Source of the DNA: Streptomyces monomycini
GTDB taxonomy: Bacteria > Actinomycetota > Actinomycetes > Streptomycetales > Streptomycetaceae
Length of the DNA stretch: 64,000 bases
Direction: 5' to 3'
Assembly: GCF_022271435.1 (NCBI RefSeq)
Contig: NZ_JAFIQY010000003.1
Location: forward strand, 186,001-250,000
Shown here: piece by piece, positions 46,409 to 55,133 of the stretch
How the letters are laid out: the number at the start of each line of letters is the position of its first letter
Position numbering within the stretch: the first letter of the stretch is position 1
Notes under the pieces: generated by a model
The model's input: the letters and a program-made list of their open reading frames with translations, nothing else
Told to the model about the DNA's origin: nothing
Databases searched by the model: none
Program-made: the position numbers and the translations under genes

Positions 46409-47218
46409 GTGGACACCACCCGCCAGGGGGCGGCGGTCAACGCCAGGGGAATCGGAGTGAAAGGCCCGCGGGGGTGGGCGTTCAGAGACGTCCACCTCAC
46501 CGCGGACCCGGGTGCGCTGATCGCCGTCGAGGGCCCTTCGGGCTCCGGCCGCACGTGTCTCCTGCTGGCGCTCACCGGCCGCATGAAGATCGCCGAGGGC
46601 CACGCGACGGTCGCCGGCTTCCCCCTCCCCAAGCGCATGGGTACGGTGCGCAGCCTCACCGCCATCGCGCACGTCCCCGGGATCGCCGACCTGGAACCGG
46701 CCCTGACCGCCGGGGAACACCTGGAGGAGCAGGCCCTGTTGGGCCACCGGATGGCCGGTTCGCTCGGCGCCCGGCTGCCCTGGGGCCGCCGCTACAAGGA
46801 GGCGACGCGGGCCCGCATCGAGGCCGCGCTCGCCGCCGTCGGCCTCGACCCCGCCACCCTGCCCAAGGGACTGCGCACCGCCGTACGGGACCTGGAACGC
46901 ATCGAAGCGCTGCGGCTCTCGCTCGCGCTGGCCGTCATGCACGGCCCGCGGCTGGTGGCCGTCGACGACGTCGACCTCAAACTCTCCGAGGACGAGCGTT
47001 CGCAGGCCTGGCAGATGCTGCGGGACCTGGCCCTGCACGGCACGACGGTGGTGGCGGCGGCCAGCACCGCCCCGCGCGACGCGCTCGTCGTACGGACCGC
47101 ACCCGCGGCCGCCGGATCCGCCTCCCCCGCCCCCACTTCGACCACCGGCACGGCCGGTACGACCGACATCCACGAGGAGGAAGCAGCCCATGCGCTCGCC
47201 GAAGCTCGCCGCGCTTGA
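46409..47218 (+). CDS. Degenerate ABC ATPase domain protein partnered with YhgE
   Basis: A 269-residue ABC-type ATPase-like protein with a GTG start after AAAGGAGGGG. Residues 1-60 include LIAVEGPSGSGRTCLLLALTG, a Walker A in which the catalytic lysine is arginine (R48). There is no recognisable LSGGQ; the equivalent reads VRDLERIEALRLSLALAV. The Walker B region is PRLVAVDDVDL with Asp in place of the catalytic Glu. The C-terminus is Ala/Thr-rich. It overlaps the YhgE gene by 29 bp. Likely an ATP-binding or purely regulatory partner of the membrane protein; hydrolysis is doubtful. Confidence 0.78.
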   Translation: MDTTRQGAAVNARGIGVKGPRGWAFRDVHLTADPGALIAVEGPSGSGRTCLLLALTGRMKIAEGHATVAGFPLPKRMGTVRSLTAIAHVPGIADLEPALTAGEHLEEQALLGHRMAGSLGARLPWGRRYKEATRARIEAALAAVGLDPATLPKGLRTAVRDLERIEALRLSLALAVMHGPRLVAVDDVDLKLSEDERSQAWQMLRDLALHGTTVVAAASTAPRDALVVRTAPAAAGSASPAPTSTTGTAGTTDIHEEEAAHALAEARRA

Positions 47219-49478
47219 GCTCAAGCGCTTCGGCAGGGGCAAGCTCCCCCGGCTGGGCCTCGTCGCCCTGATGCTGATCCCGCTGCTGTACGGCGCGCTC
47301 TACCTGTGCTCGTTCTGGGATCCGTACTCGAACCTGGACAAGATCCCGGTCGCGCTCGTCAACGACGACCAGGGCGCCACCGCCGCCGGCAAGAAGGTCC
47401 AGGCCGGCGACGAGCTCGTCAAGAACGTCAAGGACAGCAAGACGTTCAACTGGGAGGAGGTCAGCTCCGCCGACGCCGAGAAGGGCGTCGAGAACGGTAC
47501 GTACTACCTCTCCCTGACGGTTCCGAAGGACTTCAGCGAGCGGATCGCCTCCAGCTCCGGCGACCACCCGGAGACGGGCGCGCTCCAGGTCCGTACGAAC
47601 GACGCGAACAACTACATCGTCGGCTCGATCTCCAAGACGATCTTCTCGGAGATCCGCGCGAAGACCTCGGCGAAGTCGTCGCGGGAGTTCTTCGACAAGA
47701 TCTTCGTGTCGTTCTCGGATCTGCACGACCAGACCGCGAAGGCCGCGGACGGCGCCACCAAGCTCGACGACGGCCTGGGCAAGGCCAAGGACGGCACGGA
47801 CAAGCTCGCCGACGGCCTCGGCACGGCCAAGGACAAGAATGGTGAGCTGACGGACGGGCTCGGGGAGCTGGGCAAGGGCGCGGGGACGCTGCGCGACAAG
47901 TCCGGTGAGCTGAGCCAGGGCGCGGGTGCCGTGAACAAGGGCGCCAGGGACCTCAACTCGGGCCTCGCCACCGCCCAGGCGAAGGGCAAGCAGCTCAGCG
48001 ACGGCGCCGGCCGGGTGGCCGCGGGCACCAAGCAGCTCGCCGACAAGGTCAACGGCATCGCCAAGCAGGACCTGCCGTTCCTGAAGGCGCACAGCAAGGA
48101 GATCGCCGACAAGGCGCGCGTCGTCGCCGACCTCAGCAAGGCTCTCAACGACGACCTCGGCAAACTGCCGGGGAACTCCGCCAAGGCTGCCGCCGAGACA
48201 CGGAAGAACGCCGAGGACGCCAAGTCCCTCTACCAGGAGAGCTGCGGCGGCGCCTCCGCCGACAAGGCCGACTGCGCGAAGCTGAAGGGCATCGCGGCAG
48301 GCACCGCACTCGCCGCCGACGCGGCGGAGAAGGTTGACGGAGTCATAGGAAAGCTGGACCTCCAGCACCTCCGTACGCAGCTCGGCGAACTGCACAAGGG
48401 TGCCGAACTGGTAGCCGACAAGGCCCCGGGCATCGCCGGCAATGCGGAAAAGGCGATCGGCCAGATCAACGAACTCAACGCCGGTGCCCAGAAGATCTCC
48501 CAGGGGGCCGGGCAGTTCGTCCAGGGCATCAACGCGCTCGCCGACGGCAGCGGCAAGGTGGCGGACGGTACAGGCAAGATCGCCGACGGCAACGGAAAGC
48601 TCGCCAACGGCGCCGGTCAGCTGCACGACAAGCTCGGCGACGCCAAGAACGGCTCCGGAAAGATCGGCGACGGTCTCGGCCAGCTGGAGGACGGCGCGCT
48701 CGACCTCAAGGGCGGCGTCTACAAGCTCAAGGACGGCTCCAACCAGCTCGCCGGCGGCCTGAACAGCGGCGTGGACAAGATCCCGGACTACGACAAGAAG
48801 GACCGCGACGCCCGTACCGACGTCATGTCGAACCCGGTCGAGCTGGCCTCGAAGTCGATGCACAAGGCGCCCAACTACGGCACCGGACTCGCCCCGTACT
48901 TCATCCCGCTGTCCCTGTGGGTCGGCGCGATGGTCGCTTACATGCTGCTCGCACCGCTCGGCAAGCGCGCGCTCGCCGCGGGGGCGCCGGGCTGGCGGAT
49001 CGCGCTGGGGTCCTGGCTGCCGGCCTTCGCCATCGGTGTCGTCCAGGTGCTGGCCCTGATGGCCGTACTGCACTGGGGCCTCGGCCTGGAGATGGAACGC
49101 GCGGGGGCCACCATCGGCTTCCTGCTGCTGGCGACGGCCGCGTTCACCGCCATCATCCAGTTCTTCGGCGCACAGTTCGGTCCGGCGGGCCGCGTACTGA
49201 CCCTCGTCGTGCTGATGCTCCAGCTGACGTCGGCGGGCGGTACGTACCCGGTGCAGACCAGCCCCGGCTTCTTCGGCGCGATCCACCCGTTCCTGCCGAT
49301 GAGTTACGTGGTGGACGGCCTGCGCCGGCTCATCACCGGCGGTGACCTGGGGATCGTGTGGCAGGGCTCGATCGTCCTGGCCGTGTTCACGGTCGCCGCG
49401 CTCGCGCTCACGTCGCTGACGGCGCGCAGCCGGCAGGTCGTACGGATGAAGGACCTGCACCCGGAACTGAGCCTGTGA
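47190..49478 (+). CDS. YhgE/Pip family membrane protein
   Basis: A 762-residue protein. One N-terminal helix (LPRLGLVALMLIPLLYGALY) is followed by IPVALVNDDQGATAAGKKV, the Pip N-terminal signature. A long extracellular region of DGLGKAKDGTDKLADG-type heptad-like repeats spans residues 180-500, and five or six helices at the C-terminus resemble ABC-2 permeases (YFIPLSLWVGAMVAYMLLAP, SPGFFGAIHPFLPMSYVVDG). In Bacillus and Lactococcus relatives this family serves as a phage receptor or in type VII secretion. GAGGAGG lies inside the upstream gene. Coupled with the ABC-like and TetR genes. Confidence 0.88.
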   Translation: MRSPKLAALELKRFGRGKLPRLGLVALMLIPLLYGALYLCSFWDPYSNLDKIPVALVNDDQGATAAGKKVQAGDELVKNVKDSKTFNWEEVSSADAEKGVENGTYYLSLTVPKDFSERIASSSGDHPETGALQVRTNDANNYIVGSISKTIFSEIRAKTSAKSSREFFDKIFVSFSDLHDQTAKAADGATKLDDGLGKAKDGTDKLADGLGTAKDKNGELTDGLGELGKGAGTLRDKSGELSQGAGAVNKGARDLNSGLATAQAKGKQLSDGAGRVAAGTKQLADKVNGIAKQDLPFLKAHSKEIADKARVVADLSKALNDDLGKLPGNSAKAAAETRKNAEDAKSLYQESCGGASADKADCAKLKGIAAGTALAADAAEKVDGVIGKLDLQHLRTQLGELHKGAELVADKAPGIAGNAEKAIGQINELNAGAQKISQGAGQFVQGINALADGSGKVADGTGKIADGNGKLANGAGQLHDKLGDAKNGSGKIGDGLGQLEDGALDLKGGVYKLKDGSNQLAGGLNSGVDKIPDYDKKDRDARTDVMSNPVELASKSMHKAPNYGTGLAPYFIPLSLWVGAMVAYMLLAPLGKRALAAGAPGWRIALGSWLPAFAIGVVQVLALMAVLHWGLGLEMERAGATIGFLLLATAAFTAIIQFFGAQFGPAGRVLTLVVLMLQLTSAGGTYPVQTSPGFFGAIHPFLPMSYVVDGLRRLITGGDLGIVWQGSIVLAVFTVAALALTSLTARSRQVVRMKDLHPELSL

Positions 49479-50167
49479 GCGTGCGCACCGAGCACCGGGG
49501 CAGGCACGGGGACGGCGCCGTTCGCGGCGCCGCCCCCGGCGCCGGCGCCCCGGCCCACGGGCCCCGCCGCGGCGCCACCCGGCGCAAGCTGTTCGACGCC
49601 GCGGTCACCCTCATCGCCGAACAGGGCTTCTCCGCCACCACGGTGGACGAGATCGCCGAACGCGCCGGCGTCGCCAAGGGAACGGTCTACTACAACTTCG
49701 CCAGCAAGAACGTCCTCTACGAGGAGCTGCTGCGCGACGGTGTCGACCTGCTCGCCGCCTCCCTCCGGGACGCCGCCGACCGGGCGGTACGGGTGGACGG
49801 CGGCACCCGGGTCGACGCGCTGGACGCGATGATCCGGGCGGGCCTGGACTTCATCGCCGGCTCGCCCTCCCTCACCCAGCTGTACGTGGCGGAACTCTGG
49901 CGTACGAACCGGGTCTGGCAGCCGACCTTGCAGTCCGTACGGGGCCGGGCGGTCGCCGTCGTCGAGGACGTGCTGCGGGACGCCGTCGATGTCGGTGAGC
50001 TGACCGAGGAACTCGACGTCCCGCTGACGGCCTCCGCGCTCCTCGGCATGGTGCTCGTCGCGGCGCTGGACTGGCTGTCGTTCCAGCCGCACCGCTCGGT
50101 GGAGGACGTGCACTCCTCCCTGTCGCGGCTGCTGCAGGGCCGCGTCAGCCCCATCCGCCCGGACTGA
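49475..50167 (+). CDS. TetR family transcriptional regulator
   Basis: A 230-residue regulator. The GTG start overlaps the YhgE stop (GTGA). After about 30 Gly/Ala-rich residues the HTH is TTVDEIAERAGVAKGTVYYNFASKNVLYEE. The ligand domain has no assigned ligand. As the last gene of the ABC-YhgE-TetR operon it probably controls its own operon and possibly GH65 through the sites at 46341-46393. Confidence 0.88.
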   Translation: MSVRTEHRGRHGDGAVRGAAPGAGAPAHGPRRGATRRKLFDAAVTLIAEQGFSATTVDEIAERAGVAKGTVYYNFASKNVLYEELLRDGVDLLAASLRDAADRAVRVDGGTRVDALDAMIRAGLDFIAGSPSLTQLYVAELWRTNRVWQPTLQSVRGRAVAVVEDVLRDAVDVGELTEELDVPLTASALLGMVLVAALDWLSFQPHRSVEDVHSSLSRLLQGRVSPIRPD

Positions 50168-50192
50168 CGACGGAACCGCACCCACGCAGGTC

Positions 50193-50235
50193 AGAGCCCC
50201 GTTCCCGTATCCACCGGATGCGCGGACGGGGCTCT
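50193..50235 (+). terminator. Terminator after the TetR gene
   Basis: Perfect 10-bp arms AGAGCCCCGT (50193-50202) and ACGGGGCTCT (50226-50235) with a 23-nt loop, 25 bp beyond the tetR stop codon. Confidence 0.65.
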
Positions 50236-50287
50236 CGCGTGAGACTGGCCGGGCAGGCGGCAGACGAGCGCCGGAGAGTGCGTACGT

Positions 50288-52030
50288 ATGAGCAGACAGC
50301 CGCGGCTCCCGTGGGTGATGAACGATCCCCTGGCCCATCGCGGGACCGCCTTCACCGCCGCCGAACGCGACCGCCTCGGCCTCGTCGGCCGGCTGCCCGA
50401 CGCGGTTCTCACACTGGAACAGCAGGCGCGGCGCGCGTACGAGCAGCTGCGCCGTCAGCCCGACGACCTGGCCGCGTACATCCATCTGGAGCAGTTGCAC
50501 GACCGCAACGAGGTTCTCTACTACCGACTGCTCACCGAACACCTCGCCGAGCTGCTGCCCATCGTCTACGACCCGACCGTGGGCGAGGCGGTCAAGACGT
50601 ACAGCCACGAGTACCGGCGCCCGCGCGGCGTCTTTCTCTCCATCGACCGGCCTCAGGATCTGCGCCGCTCCTTCGAAGTGCTGGAACTCGCGCCGGACGA
50701 GGTGGACCTGGTGGTCGTCACCGACGCCGAGCAGATCCTCGGCATCGGCGACTGGGGCGTGCACGGCATCCAGATCGCGGTGGGCAAGCTGGCGGTGTAC
50801 ACGGCCGCCGCGGGTATCGACCCCGCGCGCTGCCTGCCGGTGATCCTGGACGTCGGCACGGACAACGAGACGCTGCTCAACGACCCGCTGTACCTCGGCG
50901 TACGGCACAGCCGGACGCGCGGCGCACGCTACGACGCCTTCGTCGCCGCGTACCTGGACACGGTCTCGACGCTGTACCCGGACGCGCTGTTGCACTTCGA
51001 GGACTTCGGCGCGGGCAACGCGCGGCGCTTCCTGGAGCGGTACGGCGAGCGCTACCGCATGTTCAACGACGACATGCAGGGCACCGGCGCCATCACGCTC
51101 GCCGCCGTCCGGTCCGCGCTCGATGTCACCGGCGTGCCGTTCCGCGAGCAGCGTGTCGTGGTGTTCGGAGCTGGGACAGCCGGCGTCGGCATCGCCGACC
51201 AGCTCCGTGAGGCGATGGTCCGCGACGGCCTGGACGGCGACGAGGCGACCCGCCGCATCTGGCTCGTCGACCGGCCGGGACTGTTGATCGACGACATGGA
51301 CGGGCTGCGCGACTATCAGCGCGGCTACGCCCGGCCCAGAGGGGAGGTCGAGAAGTGGGGGGAGGCTGGGAAACGGGGGGCAGGCGAGAACGGGGAGGAC
51401 GACGGTGGTGATGCGCGGAATCGCGGCGCCGGGCGGGACGGCATCGATCTGCTGACGGCCGTACGGAACGTGCGCCCGACCGTTCTGATCGGCACCTCGA
51501 CCGTACGCGGTGCCTTTACCCGGCAGATCGTGCGGGAAATGGCGGAGCACGTCGAACGGCCCGTCATCTTCCCGCTCTCCAACCCGACCGAGAAGATCGA
51601 GGCGATGCCGGCGGACCTGCTGCGCTGGACCGACGGCAAGGCTCTGACGACGGCCGGCATCCCGGTGGACCCGGTGGAGATCGACGGCGTCCGGCACGTC
51701 ATCGGCCAGGCCAACAACGCTCTCGTCTACCCGGGGCTCGGGCTGGGCGTCGTGGTCTCGCGCGCCGAGCGGCTGACACCCGGGATGCTGCTGGCCGCCG
51801 CGGACGCGGTCGCCGGGCAGGTCGACGGGGGTACCGGCGGCGGTCCGGGAGCGCCGCTGCTGCCGCAGGTGGAGAATCTGCGGGCTTCTTCGGCCGCCGT
51901 CGCGGTCGCGGTGGTACGGGCGGCCGTCGGCGAAGGAGTCGCGCGCGTGGCTCCCGACGATGTCGTCCAGGCGGTGCAGGACGCGATGTGGCAGCCGGAG
52001 TACGGGGACGCGCCGACGTCACCCGGTTGA
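50288..52030 (+). CDS. NAD-dependent malic enzyme
   Basis: A 580-residue malate dehydrogenase (oxaloacetate-decarboxylating). LLPIVYDPTVGEAVKTYSHE, DWGVHGIQIAVGKLAVYTA, DVGTDNETLLNDPLYLG, HFEDFGAGNARRFLERY, FNDDMQGTGAITLAAVRS and RVVVFGAGTAGVGIADQL cover the substrate, metal and NAD sites of the SfcA-like large malic enzymes. It converts malate to pyruvate and CO2. An insert of about 30 hydrophilic residues (EKWGEAGKRGAGENGEDDGG) at residues 352-388, encoded by a purine-rich tract, interrupts the NAD domain. It has its own transcription start region after the terminator at 50193. Confidence 0.93.
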   Translation: MSRQPRLPWVMNDPLAHRGTAFTAAERDRLGLVGRLPDAVLTLEQQARRAYEQLRRQPDDLAAYIHLEQLHDRNEVLYYRLLTEHLAELLPIVYDPTVGEAVKTYSHEYRRPRGVFLSIDRPQDLRRSFEVLELAPDEVDLVVVTDAEQILGIGDWGVHGIQIAVGKLAVYTAAAGIDPARCLPVILDVGTDNETLLNDPLYLGVRHSRTRGARYDAFVAAYLDTVSTLYPDALLHFEDFGAGNARRFLERYGERYRMFNDDMQGTGAITLAAVRSALDVTGVPFREQRVVVFGAGTAGVGIADQLREAMVRDGLDGDEATRRIWLVDRPGLLIDDMDGLRDYQRGYARPRGEVEKWGEAGKRGAGENGEDDGGDARNRGAGRDGIDLLTAVRNVRPTVLIGTSTVRGAFTRQIVREMAEHVERPVIFPLSNPTEKIEAMPADLLRWTDGKALTTAGIPVDPVEIDGVRHVIGQANNALVYPGLGLGVVVSRAERLTPGMLLAAADAVAGQVDGGTGGGPGAPLLPQVENLRASSAAVAVAVVRAAVGEGVARVAPDDVVQAVQDAMWQPEYGDAPTSPG

Positions 52031-52055
52031 CGAGCCGTCGGCCGCTGGGTCTAAT
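52027..52055 (+). promoter_or_regulatory. Strong vegetative promoter without an obvious gene
   Basis: TTGACG (52027-52032), 17-bp spacer, TCTAAT (52050-52055); each hexamer matches the consensus at five positions. It overlaps the malic enzyme stop codon. Downstream, the only small frame with a purine-rich leader is a seven-codon one at 52142 (MSSYSTG). Confidence 0.55.
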
Positions 52056-52401
52056 AGGAATGCGTGTGCGCGTGACGTCGGCCAAAGAGCAGTGGGCCGG
52101 CCGGCAGTCGGGCGACACACCTTTTCTCCAGGGACGACGCCATGAGTTCATACTCCACGGGCTGAGCCTGACATCGGCGCGCCGAGTGCGCGCGGGGCGG
52201 CGTATCGCGTGATCGCGTGCCCGGGCTGGTTTCTGGTTCCCTGGCTTTTGATTTCCTGGATTCAGATTTTCCTGCTTCGGGTATCCGGTTCCGGTTTCCG
52301 ATTCTTGGTCGCTCTTGGTCTCTCTTGGCCTCTCGCGGTCTCTGCGTTCCGGTCCCGGTGTTCCGGGCTCGGTGCTCTGCGTACGCCTACGACGTAGAGC
52401 G
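52056..52401. other. Gene-free stretch with lower GC
   Basis: Between 52210 and 52380 the sequence is unusually T-rich on the + strand with repeated CTGGTTTCTGG/CCTGGCTTTTG and CTTGGTC(T)CTCTTGG words. A 62-codon hydrophobic frame at 52209-52397 exists, but its composition follows the repeat and it has no ribosome binding site. Confidence 0.4.
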
Positions 52402-52419
52402 CGTGTCATTCATGACACG
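52402..52419. promoter_or_regulatory. 18-bp inverted repeat, possible operator
   Basis: Perfect arms CGTGTCAT and ATGACACG separated by TC, about 170 bp upstream of the F420-reductase/hemerythrin fusion gene. The regulator is unknown. Confidence 0.45.
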
Positions 52420-52501
52420 TAACCGGTGGCCTCCCCGAACGAGGCCGCGCGCGGCGGCTGCCGTACGCCGTAAGCGTGCGTACGCGCTCCCCCGCATCCC
52501 C

Positions 52502-52569
52502 ATTCCTCCCCCCCTCCCCTCCCCCTTCCCTTCACCCCCTCCTCTCTTTCTTCACCCCTTTCACTTTTC
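52502..52569. repeat. Polypyrimidine tract
   Basis: Sixty-eight bases that are almost only C and T on the + strand, directly before the start region of the fusion gene at 52586. No protein frame. Confidence 0.75.
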
Positions 52570-52585
52570 GGAGAGCGACACCAGC

Positions 52586-53509
52586 ATGTCTCAGTCCTTC
52601 AACCAATCGGTCATCACCGAGTTCAGGGCCAACGGTGGAAAAGTCGGTGGCCCGTTCGAGGGCAGTGACCTTCTTCTGTTGACCACCACCGGCGCCGTGT
52701 CCGGAAAGCCGCACACCGTGCTCCTCGGGTGCGTCCGCGACGACGGCCTGCTGCTCGTCGTCGGGTCGAATCTCGGGGCACCGGAGCATCCCGACTGGTA
52801 CCGCAATCTGCTCGCGCATCCGCAGGTGCGGGTGGAGTTCGGTACCGAGGCGTTCGAGGCGATCGCGGTCCCTGCCGAAGGCGAGCGCCGCGACCGGATG
52901 TTCGCACAGGTGGTGCGCGTGGCTCCCGGATACGGCGACTATCAGGCGGCAACGTCCCGCACGCTGCCGGTCGTGGTGCTGGAGCCCGCCGAGCCCGAGT
53001 ACACGGAAGCGGACGGAGAGAATCCGGCCGCCGTCACCTCTCTCGCCGACAAGCTCGTACAGGTGCATACGTGGCTGCGCGCGCAGTTGCGGCACGTACG
53101 CGACGAGGCCGAAGCTCATCTCGCGGCGCGGGCTGCTCATCGGGGGCCCGGGGCGCCGCCGGCCCCGGGGCTCGGGCTGCAGATCCGGCAGCACTGCCTG
53201 GCGTTCTGCCAGAGCCTGGAATTCCACCACACCGGCGAGGACGCGCACATATTCCCGGCCGTCGCCCACCACCACCCCGAACTGCGCCCCGCCCTGGACC
53301 GGCTCCAGGAGGAACACCGCGCCATCGCCCGTATCCAGAACGATCTGCTGACTCTTCTGGCGGACATCGGCACCTCCGACCCGACACGTTTCCTCACCGA
53401 TCTGGAGAACATGTCCGCGGAATTGCGGGGCCACCTCGCCTATGAAGAAGAGCAGTTGATCCCGGCGCTGGCCGACGTACCGTGGCCGCCGCCCGCACCA
53501 GCACCGTAA
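52586..53509 (+). CDS. F420-dependent nitroreductase-hemerythrin fusion
   Basis: A 307-residue two-domain protein. Residues 1-140 match the deazaflavin (F420)-dependent nitroreductase/Ddn family: ANGGKVGGPFEGSDLLLLTT, GAVSGKPHTVLLGCV and LGAPEHPDWYRNLLAHPQV. Residues 150-300 are a hemerythrin HHE domain with LVQVHTWLRAQLRHVRDE, FCQSLEFHHTGEDAHIFPAV, LQEEHRAIARI and HLAYEEEQLIPAL giving the di-iron His/Glu ligands. A reductase coupled to an oxygen- or NO-binding di-iron centre suggests redox-stress protection. GGAGAG precedes the ATG by 12 bp; the upstream open frame is not coding. Confidence 0.85.
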   Translation: MSQSFNQSVITEFRANGGKVGGPFEGSDLLLLTTTGAVSGKPHTVLLGCVRDDGLLLVVGSNLGAPEHPDWYRNLLAHPQVRVEFGTEAFEAIAVPAEGERRDRMFAQVVRVAPGYGDYQAATSRTLPVVVLEPAEPEYTEADGENPAAVTSLADKLVQVHTWLRAQLRHVRDEAEAHLAARAAHRGPGAPPAPGLGLQIRQHCLAFCQSLEFHHTGEDAHIFPAVAHHHPELRPALDRLQEEHRAIARIQNDLLTLLADIGTSDPTRFLTDLENMSAELRGHLAYEEEQLIPALADVPWPPPAPAP

Positions 53510-53573
53510 GCGGCCAGGGCGTACAGGGCCGACGAGGCGGGTGGGGTCCGCGCGACGATGCACGGCCGCGGTC

Positions 53574-53810
53574 ATGTCCGAACTGGTCGCCGCACAGCGC
53601 GACCTGCTGCTCATCGAGAACTGGTCGAACCGGCCGCGGCGCATTCCGGAAGGAGTCGCCGTCCGGACGATCGTCACGGCGGAGGCACAGGTAGCGCTGC
53701 CCGCGGACCATCCGCTCGCCGGGCGGCCCGTCCTGCGCCTCGCCGACCTCGGGGGCGTTCCGTGGGCGGCGTGTCCGCCGGGGGCCGAGCCGCGCGAAGT
53801 TGCGGTGCGT
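53574..53810 (+). pseudogene. LysR-family regulator remnant
   Basis: About 79 codons resemble the middle of a LysR substrate-binding domain: LLLIENWSNRPRRIPEGVAV, TIVTAEAQVALPADHPLAGR, LRLADLGGVPWAACPPGAEP. There is no HTH before it, and after position about 53810 the similarity stops and the frame becomes Pro/Arg-rich. It looks like a fragment left after deletion, between the hemerythrin fusion and the toxin locus. Confidence 0.5.
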
Positions 53811-54059
53811 GCCGACGGACCCGCCGCTGCGTCGCCGCCATGTGCAGGCGGCCTGGCGCCGTCGCGCGGAGTCTCCGCCCGTCCGCGCCCGCCTCGGCGT
53901 TCTCACGCAGGCGTCCCGCTCGGAGGATTCGGCCACCCTGATGAAAGTCGCCCCCGAGGAGAACCGCACGGCCGGGCGCGACGTGGGTTAAGTTGACCAC
54001 CGCTGACGCAAACCTTGGCATGATCACCGGCAGAACCCCTGCCGAAGGAGGGGCAATTC
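53811..54059. other. Non-coding remainder before the toxin locus
   Basis: No family-like frame. GAAGGAGGGG at its right end is the ribosome binding site of the Imm35-like gene. Confidence 0.4.
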
Positions 54060-54458
54060 ATGGCAGAGTCCGACATCCCGGGCCATGTTTCCGGCCAGCC
54101 GCCCACACCTCCCCTTCCTCCGCCGCCTCCGCCCCCGCCGCACCCGGGTACGGCGGACGACGGACCACGACCGGTGCCGACGACGCCCGAGGAAGCGATG
54201 GAAATCAGCCGCCGCTACTTCCCTGAAGTCGGCTCGCCCGGCGAACCGTCCGGCCTTTTCGTCCACGAATTCGACGTCGGCTACCTGGTACGCGCGAGCT
54301 GGCCGGCTCCGGCGGACCCGCAGGCGCCACCGGCCGACCCCGGCGGCAGCAATGTGGTGATCTCCAAGGTCAACGGCGATGTGACCCACCTGCCGAACCA
54401 TCCGCCGGAGGAAGCGGTGAAGATCTACCACCGCTGGTACCGGCCCAGTACGTCCTGA
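54060..54458 (+). CDS. Imm35/YrhB-like immunity protein candidate
   Basis: A 132-residue protein with a start 4 bp after GAAGGAGGGG. The first 40 residues are Pro-rich (PPLPPPPPPPPHPG). From residue 40, PEEAMEISRRYFPEV, FVHEFDVGYLVRASWPA and NVVISKVNGDVTHLPNHPPE with EEAVKIYHRWY follow the YrhB/Imm35 pattern: an alpha/beta fold ending in a strand pair, a 'threshold' hydrophobic strand and a terminal helix. Such proteins protect against papain-like or other toxins of polymorphic systems. Position immediately before the WXG100-like and toxin genes supports an immunity role; binding partner unknown. Confidence 0.6.
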   Translation: MAESDIPGHVSGQPPTPPLPPPPPPPPHPGTADDGPRPVPTTPEEAMEISRRYFPEVGSPGEPSGLFVHEFDVGYLVRASWPAPADPQAPPADPGGSNVVISKVNGDVTHLPNHPPEEAVKIYHRWYRPSTS

Positions 54459-54567
54459 TACGGGACCACTTGAGACGTCCGGGCGGTTGACCCGGGAGTG
54501 TGAGTTGCGCCGGTGGCACCTCAGCGTCGCACCGATGTCCACTCTCGTCCCGAGGGTTGGCAACATC

Positions 54568-54573
54568 TAGACT
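54568..54573 (+). promoter_or_regulatory. -10 element of the WXG100-like gene
   Basis: TAGACT, 57 bp before the GTG start, in a locally AT-richer context. No good -35 is found at 16-19 bp. Confidence 0.35.
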
Positions 54574-54629
54574 TTGGCATGAACATCTCTTTGTGCATCA
54601 GGTGACGGCACGGACAACACGGGGGCGTT

Positions 54630-55133
54630 GTGGGAGCTGGCGGATTCCAGACCGAGGTGGAGTCGCTGAAGACGGAGGGCACCAACTTCGTCAAGCTGGG
54701 CGAGGATTTCCAGAGCTCGGTCAAGCGGCTGATGGACGGGTTGAGTGCGCTGGGCGCCGGACCGCCCGGGACACCGCCGGCGGGCGGCAGCCAGAAAGAG
54801 CCGGAAAAGTCGTTCGGTGAGCAGTTCGTCAGCGGGCTGACCACGTTCGACAGCAAGGCCGGGGCGCCACCGTGGGGCGACGACGAGATCGGCGAGAAGT
54901 TCGGTGTCGTCTACGAGGGCGTACGCGACGGTATGTACGAGTCGATGGGCCACCTGTCGTCAAAGCTCGAAGAAATCGGCAAGGCGCTGAGCTCCATGTC
55001 CAAGCACTACGCGGAGGGCGAGGACTTCAGTGACTCGCTGATCAAGCAGCACGTACCGAACGAGCAGGGCTGGTCGGACCCGCTCGCCGCCCCGAAGGTC
55101 AGCGCACGGCTGGACGGGCCCGCGCATCACTGA
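54630..55133 (+). CDS. WXG100-like small secretion-associated protein
   Basis: A 167-residue acidic protein with a GTG start. The N-terminal helix (VESLKTEGTNFVKLGEDFQSS) and C-terminal helix (GMYESMGHLSSKLEEIGKAL) resemble the helical hairpin of the EsxA/WXG100 superfamily, without an exact W-x-G. A Gly/Pro linker is in the middle. In Streptomyces such genes precede large CpnT-like toxins, and the protein may be a chaperone or co-substrate of type VII secretion. No secretion apparatus gene is in the window. Confidence 0.6.
   Translation: MGAGGFQTEVESLKTEGTNFVKLGEDFQSSVKRLMDGLSALGAGPPGTPPAGGSQKEPEKSFGEQFVSGLTTFDSKAGAPPWGDDEIGEKFGVVYEGVRDGMYESMGHLSSKLEEIGKALSSMSKHYAEGEDFSDSLIKQHVPNEQGWSDPLAAPKVSARLDGPAHH

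Noticed and set aside
46977..49460. 827-codon minus-strand frame opposite the YhgE gene
   Set aside because: Its repeats mirror the DG-rich repeats of YhgE; no motif and no start signal.
52142..52165. Leader peptide of the cysteine-attenuation type
   Set aside because: The seven-codon frame has no Cys and no following sulfur gene; too weak to list as a CDS.
52209..52397. 62-codon hydrophobic frame, possible small membrane protein
   Set aside because: No ribosome binding site; hydrophobicity follows from the T-rich repeated words of the DNA.
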